Assembly: GCA_947631615.1 (NCBI GenBank)
Contig: CANRLX010000011.1
Location: forward strand, 1-49,994
Direction: 5' to 3'
Length of the DNA: 49,994 nucleotides
Source: an uncultured Acetatifactor sp.
GTDB lineage: Bacteria; Bacillota; Clostridia; Lachnospirales; Lachnospiraceae
Positions 33,007 to 42,442 of the stretch are shown here, one piece after another. The notes under the pieces are model-generated. The model did not search any database and was not told the origin of the DNA. It saw nothing but the letters and a program-made list of their open reading frames with translations. Both the position numbers and the translations under genes were made by a program. How positions within the stretch are numbered: position 1 is the stretch's first letter; every line of letters begins with the position of its first letter.

Positions 33007-34689
33007 ATGGTGAATAAAAAAATTGGACAGGTTAAATTAAATTATGCGCATTATAAGGGTAATGACATATATTCGGATGGGAATATTGAGGATGTAATCC
33101 TTGATGCCTGTATAAATAATAGGGAAAAAGAATTGCTGTATTCCAGCGTAGATTATGCAGTGCTGTATCATTTGTCGTCAATAAGAGAAAATCTGATTGA
33201 ATGGTATCCTATCAATAAGGATGAAAGTATTCTGGAAATTGGTTCTGGTTGCGGTGCAATGACAGGAGTTTTGAGTGAAAAGTCAAAGTTTGTTACTTGT
33301 GTCGAATTATCTTCAAAACGTTCTTTGATTAATGCGTACAGACATAGGCAGAGAGATAATATTGAAATTTTGGTGGGAAATTTTCAAGATATAGAAGCGG
33401 ATCTGGGGAAATATGATGTCATAACATTGATAGGGGTATGGGAATATTCAGAAAATTATATACAGTCGGATGAGCCTTTTTTGGAAATGCTGAACGTTGT
33501 GAAAAAGCATCTTACCCCTAATGGAAGACTTATCATAGCAATAGAAAATAAAATGGGTTTGAAATATTGGAACGGTGCATTAGAAGACCACACAGGAAAG
33601 CAATATAGCGGACTTAATGATTATGTTGATGATTATGATAGGAAGGTAAGAACTTTTTCAAAATATGAAATTGAGGAAATGTTTTCCCAAGCTCATATAG
33701 AAGAATATAAGTTTTATTATCCTATGCCGGATTATAAATTGCCTAGTGTGATATATTCCGATGAATATATGCCGAATATCGGGGAACTGCGAACATTTAA
33801 GAAAGATTATTCTTATGCACATGTTTATAATTTTAATGATGCGATTGTTAATGATCAGGTTTGCAACGATAAGATGTTTCGTTATTTCGCAAATTCTTTT
33901 CTTATTATCTGCGGAAATGATCATAATAGGGAAGTATTTGCAAAATATAACAGAGAGAGGAGAAAAGAATTTCAGACAGTAACAGTTATTGAAAAAAAAG
34001 ATGAAAACAGGCAGATAGTAAAAAAAAGAGCATTATCCACGGATGCTTTGGAACATATTAAAAAAATGCAGATTACTGAAAATAAATGGATTCAACCATA
34101 CAGAAATTTGAAGTGTGCGACTGGAAAAATAGATAAGAACGAGTATGTTTCTGAGTTTATTGATGGAATGAGTCTGGAGGAAATCTTATTCAAATATAAA
34201 AATAAGCCGGATAAATTATTGGTAGTTTTGAGACAGATTATTGAACATATTAATTCTTTTGATAAAGAAAATTTAAAATATGGTGTTGCAGATAAAAAAT
34301 TTGAGGAAATATTTGGAGAATACAAATTGGGAAAATTTCTGAGTTTAGAAATGACCAATATTGATTTGATAACTTCAAATATTAAATTAGTATCAGAGGC
34401 AGATTGGGTAGTATTTGACTCAGAATGGGTTTTTGATTTTCCAATACCATATCGGTTTGTTACATGGAGACTATGTAAGGTATTTTATGATAATTGTAAG
34501 GCATATTTAAAAAATTCATTTAATGAAAGAAAATTTTTTGAATTGCTAGGTTTTGAAGAAGGCGAGATTGGGCAATTTAAGAGCATGGAAGAAAATTTTA
34601 GTTGTTATGTTTCAGGTGATAATAGAATTGAACAATACACTCATAATTATGAAAAACCGGTAATGATGCAAAATACAATATTTTATTAA
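33007..34689 (+). CDS. SAM-dependent methyltransferase fused to a kinase-like domain
   Basis: A 560-residue protein. Residues about 40-290 are a class I methyltransferase: ILEIGSGCGAMTGVLSE (SAM loop), FVTCVELSSKRS, YDVITLIGVWEY and GRLIIAIENKMGL. Residues about 345-535 resemble a small-molecule or protein kinase fold: VSEFIDGMSLEEILFKY, then IDLITSNIKLV (catalytic-loop-like D....N) and VVFDSEWVF (metal Asp-like). This order, methyltransferase then kinase, recalls the WbdD-type O-antigen chain terminators, which cap glycans with methyl phosphate. The equivalence is inferred from architecture only; the kinase half is weakly conserved. Confidence 0.68.
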   Translation: MVNKKIGQVKLNYAHYKGNDIYSDGNIEDVILDACINNREKELLYSSVDYAVLYHLSSIRENLIEWYPINKDESILEIGSGCGAMTGVLSEKSKFVTCVELSSKRSLINAYRHRQRDNIEILVGNFQDIEADLGKYDVITLIGVWEYSENYIQSDEPFLEMLNVVKKHLTPNGRLIIAIENKMGLKYWNGALEDHTGKQYSGLNDYVDDYDRKVRTFSKYEIEEMFSQAHIEEYKFYYPMPDYKLPSVIYSDEYMPNIGELRTFKKDYSYAHVYNFNDAIVNDQVCNDKMFRYFANSFLIICGNDHNREVFAKYNRERRKEFQTVTVIEKKDENRQIVKKRALSTDALEHIKKMQITENKWIQPYRNLKCATGKIDKNEYVSEFIDGMSLEEILFKYKNKPDKLLVVLRQIIEHINSFDKENLKYGVADKKFEEIFGEYKLGKFLSLEMTNIDLITSNIKLVSEADWVVFDSEWVFDFPIPYRFVTWRLCKVFYDNCKAYLKNSFNERKFFELLGFEEGEIGQFKSMEENFSCYVSGDNRIEQYTHNYEKPVMMQNTIFY

Positions 34690-34700
34690 TTGTTAAAGGA

Positions 34701-35732
34701 GTGGTAAAGATAATTCCCATACATATTGATCCTAAAGACAAAATCCTGATTATTGCCCCACATCCGGATGATGAATGTATAGGTCCGGGGGGAGTGCTTT
34801 GCACATATTCCGCGCAGTGTGATGTGATTGTGTTGACGGATGGAGCGCAGGGACAGGGAAATCTTTCGGCAGATGAATGTAGGCGAATTAGAAAAAAGGA
34901 ATTTATTGATGAGATGGAAGTGTTGGGAATAAAAAGATACCGGATGGAAGGCATTGCAGATGAAACGCTGATACACCACACTGATTGCCTGGAACAGTAT
35001 GATTTGTCCCAATATTCAAAGATATTTGTTACGGGCACAGAGGATCATCATGCCGACCATACTGCTGCATATGTTAGCCTGGTTCAGGCTTTGAAATATT
35101 CACAGGCTGATGAGACGGAAATCTATTTGTATGAAGTGCATAATCCGATGGAACAACCGACGCATTACTTTGATATTACAGAGTGCGTGGACATAAAATG
35201 TGCCTTGATTCAGAAACACAAGTCACAGCTGGGAGTACTTCCGTATGATCAATATGCGCGGGTTGCCGCGCAATACCGGGCGTTGCAGAACAGAATGTCC
35301 GGCCGTTATCTGGAGGTATATACCAAGACACAGGCAAAAGATTTCCTAGATCGTAAAATAATAGAATTAGAGAATGAAGTGCAGAAATTTAAGCTTTTTT
35401 ATCATGTTATGACCAGGTGGATGTTAGACGGAGGAAATTGTATTGTAGATAAACTGGCGAAAAAAAATGTAAATACATATGTGATCTATGGATATGCTGA
35501 GTTAGGAAAAATATTAAGAAAACAATTAGAAACGGCCGGATTTGAATTGTTGTATGTATTTGATCAAAAGACGATGGCCTCAACGGACGATATTAAAATA
35601 TGCAAGCCCCAGGCAGGTCTTCCTGGAGCAGATATTATTATTGTCACGGCAGTTTATTATTACGAAGAGATAAAAAGAGAGCTTAGCAAAATGGGATATC
35701 AGCATATCTGTTCGCTTCTGGATCTGTTGTAA
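34701..35732 (+). CDS. PIG-L family deacetylase with C-terminal Rossmann module
   Basis: A 343-residue protein. Residues 1-225 are a zinc-dependent LmbE/PIG-L N-deacetylase: IIAPHPDDECIGPGG (metal His and two Asp), VLTDGAQGQG, and DHHADHTAAYV (third metal His). It would remove acetyl from GlcNAc-type sugars of the glycan or its lipid-linked precursor. Residues about 250-343 carry the cluster's module (TYVIYGYAELGKILRKQL, LLYVFDQKT, IIIVTAVYYYEEIKRELSKMG). The start is odd: AGGAG overlaps the GTG at 34701, while an ATA codon at 34710 lies at the ideal distance, so translation may begin at a non-standard or mutated codon. Confidence 0.85.
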   Translation: MVKIIPIHIDPKDKILIIAPHPDDECIGPGGVLCTYSAQCDVIVLTDGAQGQGNLSADECRRIRKKEFIDEMEVLGIKRYRMEGIADETLIHHTDCLEQYDLSQYSKIFVTGTEDHHADHTAAYVSLVQALKYSQADETEIYLYEVHNPMEQPTHYFDITECVDIKCALIQKHKSQLGVLPYDQYARVAAQYRALQNRMSGRYLEVYTKTQAKDFLDRKIIELENEVQKFKLFYHVMTRWMLDGGNCIVDKLAKKNVNTYVIYGYAELGKILRKQLETAGFELLYVFDQKTMASTDDIKICKPQAGLPGADIIIVTAVYYYEEIKRELSKMGYQHICSLLDLL

Positions 35733-35748
35733 GTGAGGGTGTAGAAAG

Positions 35749-36837
35749 ATGAAGGATATAATCATATTTGGAACAGGGAAGTACTTAGAGCATAAAAAGG
35801 ATTTATTTCAAAAATATAATGTGATATGTATCATTGACAATAAAATTAAGAGAGGTCATGCAGAAGAATACAAGAATACAGGGATCAGGATTCTCAATCC
35901 AAACGATTTAAACAGAGATGGAGAAGAACAGATATTTTTGGCATCTATGCACTTTGTCTCCATGTGGGAGCAGCTGGTTAATATGGGGGTTGACCCGCAG
36001 AGACTGGTCTATCCATATTTCATAAAACCATATTTTCAAAGTGATTCTGTGGTCGATATATTGGTGTCGTCTATTGGATTTGATCGGGAGAAAATAACGG
36101 TTTCCTGCAAAGAAGGTGACATTTATTTCGTTAAGACATGTGATGAGTGGAATAAGGTTTTAAGAGAACTATATAGGAAGAAATTTGCAATAATATCGTC
36201 GATTGCACAGATGGACAGTGAACCGATAAGCGGACAGTTTGCAACGGAAAGGGGCACCCCGGTAGACAGATTTTATATAGAGGAATTTTTGAATGATAAC
36301 CGCTCATATATCAGAGGTGATGTGCTTGAAATTGAAGATAATACATATACAAAAAGATATGGCGGAGAGAATGTGGCACGTTCTATAGTAATGGATTATG
36401 ATTCAAAGGAACCTGACATTGACTTTAATATAGATTTGGAATCGGGACGCGGTGTCAGGGAGAGAATTGCAGACTGTTTTATATGCACCCAGACGCTGAT
36501 GTATATATTTGACTTGAAAGCGGCGGCAAAGAATATATGCAGATTGCTGAAACCAGGTGGAACCGCTTTGATTACCTGTTCCGGTTTATCTCAAAATTCT
36601 AAAAGATGTATGGAGAATTACGGTGCATATTGGGCAATCAATGAGGCGGTCTTTCAGAAAATGTTTGCGGATGAAGCAGATATGAAAGTAGTGGATACCG
36701 GTGCTTATGGGAATGTAAAGACCGTTACGGCCCACATTAACGGATTATGTATAGAGGATTTGTGCAGAGAGGACTTTGAGAGAAAGGACATATGCTATCC
36801 ATTGATCGTGTATGCGGTGGTAAGAAAAAATGGATAA
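35749..36837 (+). CDS. SAM-dependent methyltransferase with N-terminal Rossmann module
   Basis: A 362-residue protein. Residues 1-100 are the shared module (KDIIIFGTGKYLEHKKDLF, VICIIDNKIKRGHA, IFLASMHFVSMWEQLVNMG). Residues about 160-360 are a degenerate class I methyltransferase: IRGDVLEIEDNTYTKRYG, ADCFICTQTLMYIFDLKAAA, ICRLLKPGGTALITCSGLS. This domain type recurs in capsule and O-antigen loci and is usually assigned to glycan methylation. ATG 35749 follows GAGGGTGTAGAAAG. Its end overlaps the WbsX gene by 8 bp. Confidence 0.78.
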   Translation: MKDIIIFGTGKYLEHKKDLFQKYNVICIIDNKIKRGHAEEYKNTGIRILNPNDLNRDGEEQIFLASMHFVSMWEQLVNMGVDPQRLVYPYFIKPYFQSDSVVDILVSSIGFDREKITVSCKEGDIYFVKTCDEWNKVLRELYRKKFAIISSIAQMDSEPISGQFATERGTPVDRFYIEEFLNDNRSYIRGDVLEIEDNTYTKRYGGENVARSIVMDYDSKEPDIDFNIDLESGRGVRERIADCFICTQTLMYIFDLKAAAKNICRLLKPGGTALITCSGLSQNSKRCMENYGAYWAINEAVFQKMFADEADMKVVDTGAYGNVKTVTAHINGLCIEDLCREDFERKDICYPLIVYAVVRKNG

Positions 36838-38383
36838 AAGATTATTTCCTAAGGTGCTGGCAGTTTATCTCCCTCAATTTCACGAAACGGAAGATAATAG
36901 CAGATGGTGGGGGAAGGGGTTTACAGATTGGGAAACGGTAAAAAAGGCAGAACCATGTTTTGAAGGGCATCTTGCTCCTTGGAAACCCAAGGATGAAAAT
37001 TATTATGATTTAAGTAAAATGGAAGTCTTGAAATGGCAGGAAAAATTATTAAAAAAATATGCTGTGGACGGTTTTTGCTTTTATCACTACTATTTTAAAA
37101 ACGGTAAAAAGGAACTTGAAAAGCCAGCAGAGATATTGTTGGAAAATAAAGATATTGACATACCGTTCTGCTTTAACTGGGCCAGTGAGTCGTGGATCAG
37201 GTCATGGTCTAAGATCAGCGGTAATATCTGGAGTGAAAAGTTTGAGACGACATGTGCGGATGAGGACGAAGGAGTTTTAGTTGCCCAAGATTATGGAGGA
37301 AAGCAGGAATGGTTAAAGCACTTTGAATATCTTCTGCCTTTCTTTAGAGATGACAGATACATACGTATCGATGGGAAGCCAGTGTTTATTTTTTACCAAC
37401 CGAATGATATTAAATGTTTGAAGGATATGATCAGTATCTGGAGAAAAACCGCGTTGGATGCTGGACTTAAGGGATTGTATCTGATAGGCGTTAACACCAA
37501 TGCTTTACCTCTTGGGCTTGACGCCTCGCTGATTTATGAGCCTCGCACGGCTATCAATAGGATGAATGGACAAGGGCTGGCGTTTTGCAAGGAAGGAGTC
37601 CGTTGTTTTGATTATCAGGAAACATGGAATGCGGTTCTTCAGGACAATGTATACGAAGGGGCAAAAACTTATTTTACAGGGATATCAGGATATGATGATA
37701 CGCCGAGAAGAGGAAAAAGCGGCGAATGTCTGGTTAACAACACTCCAGAGATTTTTGAAAAGAATCTTGAAAAACTATTGATAAAAAGCATACAGAACAA
37801 TAATGAGATTCTGCTGATAAACGCATGGAATGAGTGGGGAGAGGGAATGTATCTTGAACCGGATGAATTGTACGGATATCAGTATTTGGAGGCTTTGAGT
37901 ACGGCTAAAGAACGGGTGGCTGGATTAGATGATATTGTGCTGCAACAGGAATGTGTCGATTCAGGGAAGCTGGATGATGAAAAGAAACATTTGTTGTACG
38001 ATGTTCAAAAATACAAGACATTTGTTGAATACTACGACAAATGGCTCTATCTGGAGAGAAGAAAACAGTTTGAAATTTGTGAGTATTTAAATAAAATGCA
38101 GGTATGGTCTGTGGCTATCTATGGATTGGGAATCTTGGGAAAGCAGTTGTATGAACAACTACATGGTTCAACGGTAAGGCTTTGTTATGGCATAGACAGA
38201 TATGTTGGAAGGTATGGGGAGAGTTTTCCAATATATCGACCGGAATCGGCACAGTGGCCAGATGTAGATGCTATCATAGTGACTGCGTACGATGAGGATG
38301 AGATTGAGAGATTTATAAGAAATAAGACAAAAAACAAAGTATTAAAACTGAGTCAAATAATTGAAGATCTTTGGAGAAACTAA
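36830..38383 (+). CDS. WbsX family glycan protein with C-terminal Rossmann module
   Basis: A 517-residue protein. Residues 5-345 match the WbsX/GH99-like barrel: VLAVYLPQFHETEDNSRWWG, GFTDWETVKKA, YAVDGFCFYHYYF, IPFCFNWASESW, GKPVFIFYQP and LLINAWNEWGEGMYLEPD. WbsX proteins are found in surface polysaccharide loci and are annotated as glycosyltransferases, though their fold is that of endo-mannanase-like hydrolases. Residues about 425-517 carry the module (WSVAIYGLGILGKQLYEQL, LCYGIDRYVGRYG, AIIVTAYDEDEIERFI). It overlaps the upstream gene by 8 bp, and the next start codon follows its stop directly. Confidence 0.85.
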   Translation: MDKRLFPKVLAVYLPQFHETEDNSRWWGKGFTDWETVKKAEPCFEGHLAPWKPKDENYYDLSKMEVLKWQEKLLKKYAVDGFCFYHYYFKNGKKELEKPAEILLENKDIDIPFCFNWASESWIRSWSKISGNIWSEKFETTCADEDEGVLVAQDYGGKQEWLKHFEYLLPFFRDDRYIRIDGKPVFIFYQPNDIKCLKDMISIWRKTALDAGLKGLYLIGVNTNALPLGLDASLIYEPRTAINRMNGQGLAFCKEGVRCFDYQETWNAVLQDNVYEGAKTYFTGISGYDDTPRRGKSGECLVNNTPEIFEKNLEKLLIKSIQNNNEILLINAWNEWGEGMYLEPDELYGYQYLEALSTAKERVAGLDDIVLQQECVDSGKLDDEKKHLLYDVQKYKTFVEYYDKWLYLERRKQFEICEYLNKMQVWSVAIYGLGILGKQLYEQLHGSTVRLCYGIDRYVGRYGESFPIYRPESAQWPDVDAIIVTAYDEDEIERFIRNKTKNKVLKLSQIIEDLWRN

Positions 38384-39397
38384 ATGAGTTCGGGAATTGA
38401 CATTATTATCCCTTGGGTGGATGGCAATGATCCGGTCTGGCAGAGGGCAAGAGAACAGGTACAAAGTAAATATTCAATCAATGCAAAGGCAAATTCTCAT
38501 GTTCGATTTGAAAGCTGGGATAATTTGCAGTATATTTTCCGCGGAATAGAAAAATTCATGCCATGGGTGGATAAGGTGTTTCTCGTTACATGTGGGCATT
38601 TACCGAAATTTATCAATGTAAATAATTCCAGGCTTAGAATTGTAAAACATTCAGATTATATACCACAGGAATATCTGCCGACATTCAATTCAAATGTAAT
38701 CGAACTTAATTACCATAGAATAGCAGAACTGAGTGACAAATTTATTCTGTTTAACGATGACTGTTATCCTTTAAAGCCAATTCCCAAAGAGTACTATTTT
38801 CAGGGTGGATTGCCTTGTGATGAAGCGGTGGAAAGTCCTATCATGCCAGTAGATATTGGAGATTTATCTCAATATGCAAGCTATATAAAAGCAAATAATG
38901 TTCTGTTCATCAATCGTCATTTTAACAAACGAAAAGTACAAGAGCAGAATTGGGCCAAATGGTATTTTGAAGGCTATGGCGAATTGTTGGAAAGAAATAA
39001 AGGGCTTCATTATTGGAACAATTTTGCGGGTTTTCATGATTATCATATGCCGGTTCCACTAAAGAAAACTACCATGCAGTTTTTATGGGATATAGAATAT
39101 GATGAGCTGGATCAGGTTTCACGCAATCAGTTTCGACATTCATCGGATATGAGTTGGTGCATTGTACGGTATTGGCAGTTATGTACCGGTGACTTTATAC
39201 CCCGTAAATCAGTTGGAAATCCGTACTTGGTGACGGCGGACAATTACATAGAGGTCGCGGGAGCGATTAGGAACAGAATATCTCAAATGATCTGTCTGTC
39301 GGAAGACTGTTCTCCGCAGGAGTTTGTTGTTATAAAGAAAGAAATCAACAGCGCATTGCAGGACATCCTTCCTGAAAAATGTTCCTTTGAGATATAG
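38384..39397 (+). CDS. Stealth family sugar-phosphotransferase
   Basis: A 337-residue protein carrying the Stealth conserved regions in order: CR1 IDIIIPWVDGNDPVW, CR2 RFESWDNLQYIFRGIEKFMPW followed by VFLVTCGHLPKF and DKFILFNDDCYPLKPI, CR3 FHDYHMPVPLKKTTM and CR4 near FRHSSDMSWCIVRYW. Stealth enzymes transfer hexose-1-phosphate from UDP-sugars, making phosphodiester-linked capsules or teichoic-like polymers. That fits the CDP-polyol and glycerophosphotransferase-like genes nearby. The ATG directly follows the upstream stop codon. Confidence 0.9.
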   Translation: MSSGIDIIIPWVDGNDPVWQRAREQVQSKYSINAKANSHVRFESWDNLQYIFRGIEKFMPWVDKVFLVTCGHLPKFINVNNSRLRIVKHSDYIPQEYLPTFNSNVIELNYHRIAELSDKFILFNDDCYPLKPIPKEYYFQGGLPCDEAVESPIMPVDIGDLSQYASYIKANNVLFINRHFNKRKVQEQNWAKWYFEGYGELLERNKGLHYWNNFAGFHDYHMPVPLKKTTMQFLWDIEYDELDQVSRNQFRHSSDMSWCIVRYWQLCTGDFIPRKSVGNPYLVTADNYIEVAGAIRNRISQMICLSEDCSPQEFVVIKKEINSALQDILPEKCSFEI

Positions 39398-39452
39398 GCG
39401 GGTAAATTTGCTGACAAAATCTGGTTATTAGCAGATATGGAGAGAAACAAAA

Positions 39453-40509
39453 ATGGCAGAGATAAATCGGATTCAAAAAATCTACAATGCGATTGCAGAT
39501 AAAACATCAAAAGATATTTTTTGCTCTCGCCTGTTATATAGTATGACATCAGATGAAGCACGGATAAAATGGATGACACAGGAGTTTGAGAAGAACGCCG
39601 AGAGCAATAAGAAATGGAATGATCTTAAAAAAGAGATTCAAAATCTAAAGAATAAACCATATATATTCAGTATGGGAACCTATGGGAAAGTACTGTGTAA
39701 AAAAACGGGAGGGGCAAAGGCTTGGTCTGGATTTATTGATAATGCACCTGGAATGGATCATTGTATGGATGCCCGTGTTGAAGACCATCGATTTTTTGAA
39801 AAGATACTCGGGGGAAATGATCGCGTTGCCATCTAAAGCATATTTTTATGAAATGCGTAAGCAATTAATAGATGCAGGAGTTGAAGAAAGGAATATCATA
39901 GATGCGACGGCGTGGTATGATGCGACAGAGGGCAGACAGTATTTTGATCTTCCATATTTGACCTATGATGAGGGTGAGATTTTTATAGATGGGGGATCCT
40001 GTGATGGTATGTCATCGGTGAGATTTATCGAACAATGCGGCGGACATTACCGAAAGATTTATTGTTTTGAGCCTGACGGGAAAAATATAGTAAGAATACA
40101 GAGCAATTTTCAATCAAGAAATATTGGAAATTATGAAATTATCAAAAAAGGGCTGTGGAATGAGGAAAAAGAACTTTTCTTTGCCGCGAACGGGTCGGCA
40201 AATTCCCATATCATTCAGAGCGTGGCTGACAATTCGGTGAAGATTCAGGTTGCAACATTGGATGAGACAGTGTCTGGACAAAAGGTATCTTTTATCAAGA
40301 TGGATGTAGAAGGCGCAGAATTTGAAGCGCTTCAGGGGGCAAAACGAACGATAGCCAAGTATAAACCTAAACTTGCAATTTGTGTATACCATAGACCGGA
40401 AGATATCTGGAAAATTCCGGCCCTGGTTTTGGATTTAAGATCAGATTATAAGCTATATTTCCGGCACTATTCTGCAGGCCCTCTTGAGACGGTTATGTAT
40501 GCAATATAA
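39453..40509 (+). pseudogene. FkbM-family methyltransferase with N-terminal Rossmann module, broken by two frameshifts
   Basis: Frame 1 from ATG 39453 (after GGAGAGAAACAAAA) encodes a helical head and the start of the shared module (YIFSMGTYGKVL...WSGFIDNA). The reading then continues in a second frame (WNGSLYGCP, about 39749-39775) and a third (VLKTIDFLKRYSGEMIALPS onward to 40509). Restoring one base near 39744-39749 and one near 39774 gives a single about 352-residue protein. The C-terminal part is FkbM: IFIDGGSCDGMSSV, IYCFEPDGKN, VSFIKMDVEGAEFEALQGAK, KPKLAICVYHRPEDIWKIP. FkbM enzymes O-methylate sugars. The breaks may be real decay, programmed, or assembly errors. Confidence 0.82.
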
Positions 40510-40528
40510 GACGAAGCTGGGAGATGTT

Positions 40529-41620
40529 ATGAGATTAGCAATATATGGTGCCCAGGGCTACGCCCTTAGCGTTTATGAAGCAATAAAAACTTTATATCCC
40601 AAACGGGAAATATCCTGTTTTCTCGTGACGCATTTGGCAGGAAATCCCTTTGTGCTCGATGGGCTTCCGGTAATGGAGATTACAAATTTTGCAAAAGACA
40701 ATTCATTAGCGGATAAGCAGGACACAGAGATTCTCATTGCCACGCCCGAACAGGTGCAGCCTGAAATAGAAGAAATTCTTGAAAATTTTGGTTTTCAGAA
40801 TCATCGACGTCTCACTTTTTCACGGTGGGAGGAATTGATGATGTTGTTTCATGCGAAGGTAGGAAAATTTTTACCCTTAAAGGCTCTTCCGGTAGGCTGT
40901 CACGAACCATTTATCAGATTGTATATGGCAAAGTCTCATGTGGATAGGCCCTTAAAGCATAGTATTCCTACACCGGAATATGTTTTGCCGATTCAGGCAG
41001 GAACGGACTGCGCGGATGTGCGTGTGGCAGATCTTAGAGATAACGTGGGATTACATATTTCTGAGAAAAACGGCAATTATTGCGAACTGACAGTGCTCTA
41101 TTGGATATGGAAAAATAAACTTGCGGTCAGCGGAACAGCGGATGGGGAAAACAGACAATATTATGGTCTTTGTCAGTATAGAAGAGGATTTGATTTTAGG
41201 CAGGATGATTTATTAAAACTTATAGATAATGATGTGGATGTAGTATTGCCATATCCTTTGTTGTACGAACCTAATATTCATGCACATCATGAAAGATATA
41301 TTAAGGATGAGGATTGGAAAGCGCTGCGACAGGCTGTCAGTGAGCTGCAGCCACAGTACGAGTCAATGTTTGAGCAGATTCTCCGGCAGCAATATTTGTA
41401 TAATTACAATGTGATTTTAGCAAAAAAAAGTATATTGAAGGATTATTGTTCGTGGCTTTTTCCCATTCTGGAGCGAACGGAAGAATTAAGTATACCCAGA
41501 GGGAAGGAACGAAAAGACCGATATATCGGGTACATGGGAGAAACACTTGAGACGCTTTATTTTATGGCAAACAGCGACAGGCTTAATATCACCCATAGCG
41601 GATGCAGGCTTTGGACGTAA
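40529..41620 (+). CDS. DUF4422 glycosyltransferase-like protein with N-terminal Rossmann module
   Basis: A 363-residue protein. ATG 40529 follows TGGGAGATGTT; the frame opens at 40484 inside the FkbM gene. Residues 1-105 are the shared module (MRLAIYGAQGYALSVYEAI, ISCFLVTHLAGNPFV, ILIATPEQVQPEIEEIL). Residues about 120-360 match DUF4422, a domain of glycan loci: IRLYMAKSHVD, VGLHISEKNGNYCELTVLYWIWKN, YYGLCQYRRGFDF, YNYNVILAKKSILKDYCSWLF. The domain is assigned to galactose-type glycosyl transfer in some capsules; donor unknown. It ends the AT-rich cluster. The 90 bp that follow contain no clear terminator. Confidence 0.83.
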   Translation: MRLAIYGAQGYALSVYEAIKTLYPKREISCFLVTHLAGNPFVLDGLPVMEITNFAKDNSLADKQDTEILIATPEQVQPEIEEILENFGFQNHRRLTFSRWEELMMLFHAKVGKFLPLKALPVGCHEPFIRLYMAKSHVDRPLKHSIPTPEYVLPIQAGTDCADVRVADLRDNVGLHISEKNGNYCELTVLYWIWKNKLAVSGTADGENRQYYGLCQYRRGFDFRQDDLLKLIDNDVDVVLPYPLLYEPNIHAHHERYIKDEDWKALRQAVSELQPQYESMFEQILRQQYLYNYNVILAKKSILKDYCSWLFPILERTEELSIPRGKERKDRYIGYMGETLETLYFMANSDRLNITHSGCRLWT

Positions 41621-41710
41621 TTATTTCTGTGACGAACAGTTATCAAAAACAAAGATACAGAGTTTTTGCTTTTAGAATAATGAGAGCAAGGCAAGGAGTG
41701 AATCACAACA

Positions 41711-42373
41711 ATGAACTTTGAACTCACCGCCTCCATGATGTGTGCCAATTACGCCCATCTGGAGACAGAAGTAAAAAACTTAGAGGAAGGCGGCATCGAC
41801 TCCTTCCACATCGACATTATGGATGGCCGCTATGTGCCAAACTATGCCATGTCCCTAAACGACATGCGATACATAGCGAAGGCCACGACAAAACCGCTGG
41901 ATGTCCACCTTATGATCGAACATCCCAACAACACGATCGCGCTGTTTTTGGAGAACCTTCGCAAGGGCGATACCATATATATCCATCCGGAGGCGGAATA
42001 TCACCCGTCCACGACCCTGCAGAAAATCATCAATGCGGGTATGATACCGGGGATCGCGATCAATCCGGGCACATCGGTGGAGACCGTCATGGAGATGCTG
42101 CGCATTGTAAAGAAGGTTTTGGTCATGTCGGTCAATCCGGGAAACGCAGGACAGATGTATCTGCCCTATGTGGGCAAGAAGATCACCAAACTGCTTGCCA
42201 TCAAAGAGGATATGGATTTTGAGATCTACTGGGACGGCGCCTGTAGCGCGGAGCGCATCCTGGAGTATGCGCCCAAAGGGGTAAAGGGATTTGTGCTGGG
42301 GACGACACTTTTGTTTGGCAAGAATAGGCCCTATGGGGAAACTCTTGCCAATATTCGGGAACTGAAATTCTGA
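41711..42373 (+). CDS. Ribulose-phosphate 3-epimerase family protein
   Basis: A 220-residue TIM barrel interconverting ribulose-5-phosphate and xylulose-5-phosphate, or a related epimerase. Metal and catalytic motifs are SFHIDIMDGRYVPN, LDVHLMIEHP and the second catalytic Asp in YWDGACS; VLVMSVNPGNAGQ is the mid-barrel signature. Some residues depart from housekeeping Rpe (MSVNPGNAG instead of MTVNPGFGG, DGACS instead of DGGI), so this looks like a specialised paralog. It is followed by a cytidylyltransferase and a dehydrogenase, suggesting that it feeds pentulose-phosphate to CDP-polyol synthesis. AAGGAG precedes the ATG at a long spacing. Confidence 0.85.
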   Translation: MNFELTASMMCANYAHLETEVKNLEEGGIDSFHIDIMDGRYVPNYAMSLNDMRYIAKATTKPLDVHLMIEHPNNTIALFLENLRKGDTIYIHPEAEYHPSTTLQKIINAGMIPGIAINPGTSVETVMEMLRIVKKVLVMSVNPGNAGQMYLPYVGKKITKLLAIKEDMDFEIYWDGACSAERILEYAPKGVKGFVLGTTLLFGKNRPYGETLANIRELKF

Positions 42374-42442
42374 CCGGCACGTTTTGCAGGAAGCATCGGC
42401 GGATGCTATGGGCCTGGGAAAAGCGGATCGCGGGGGAAGGAT

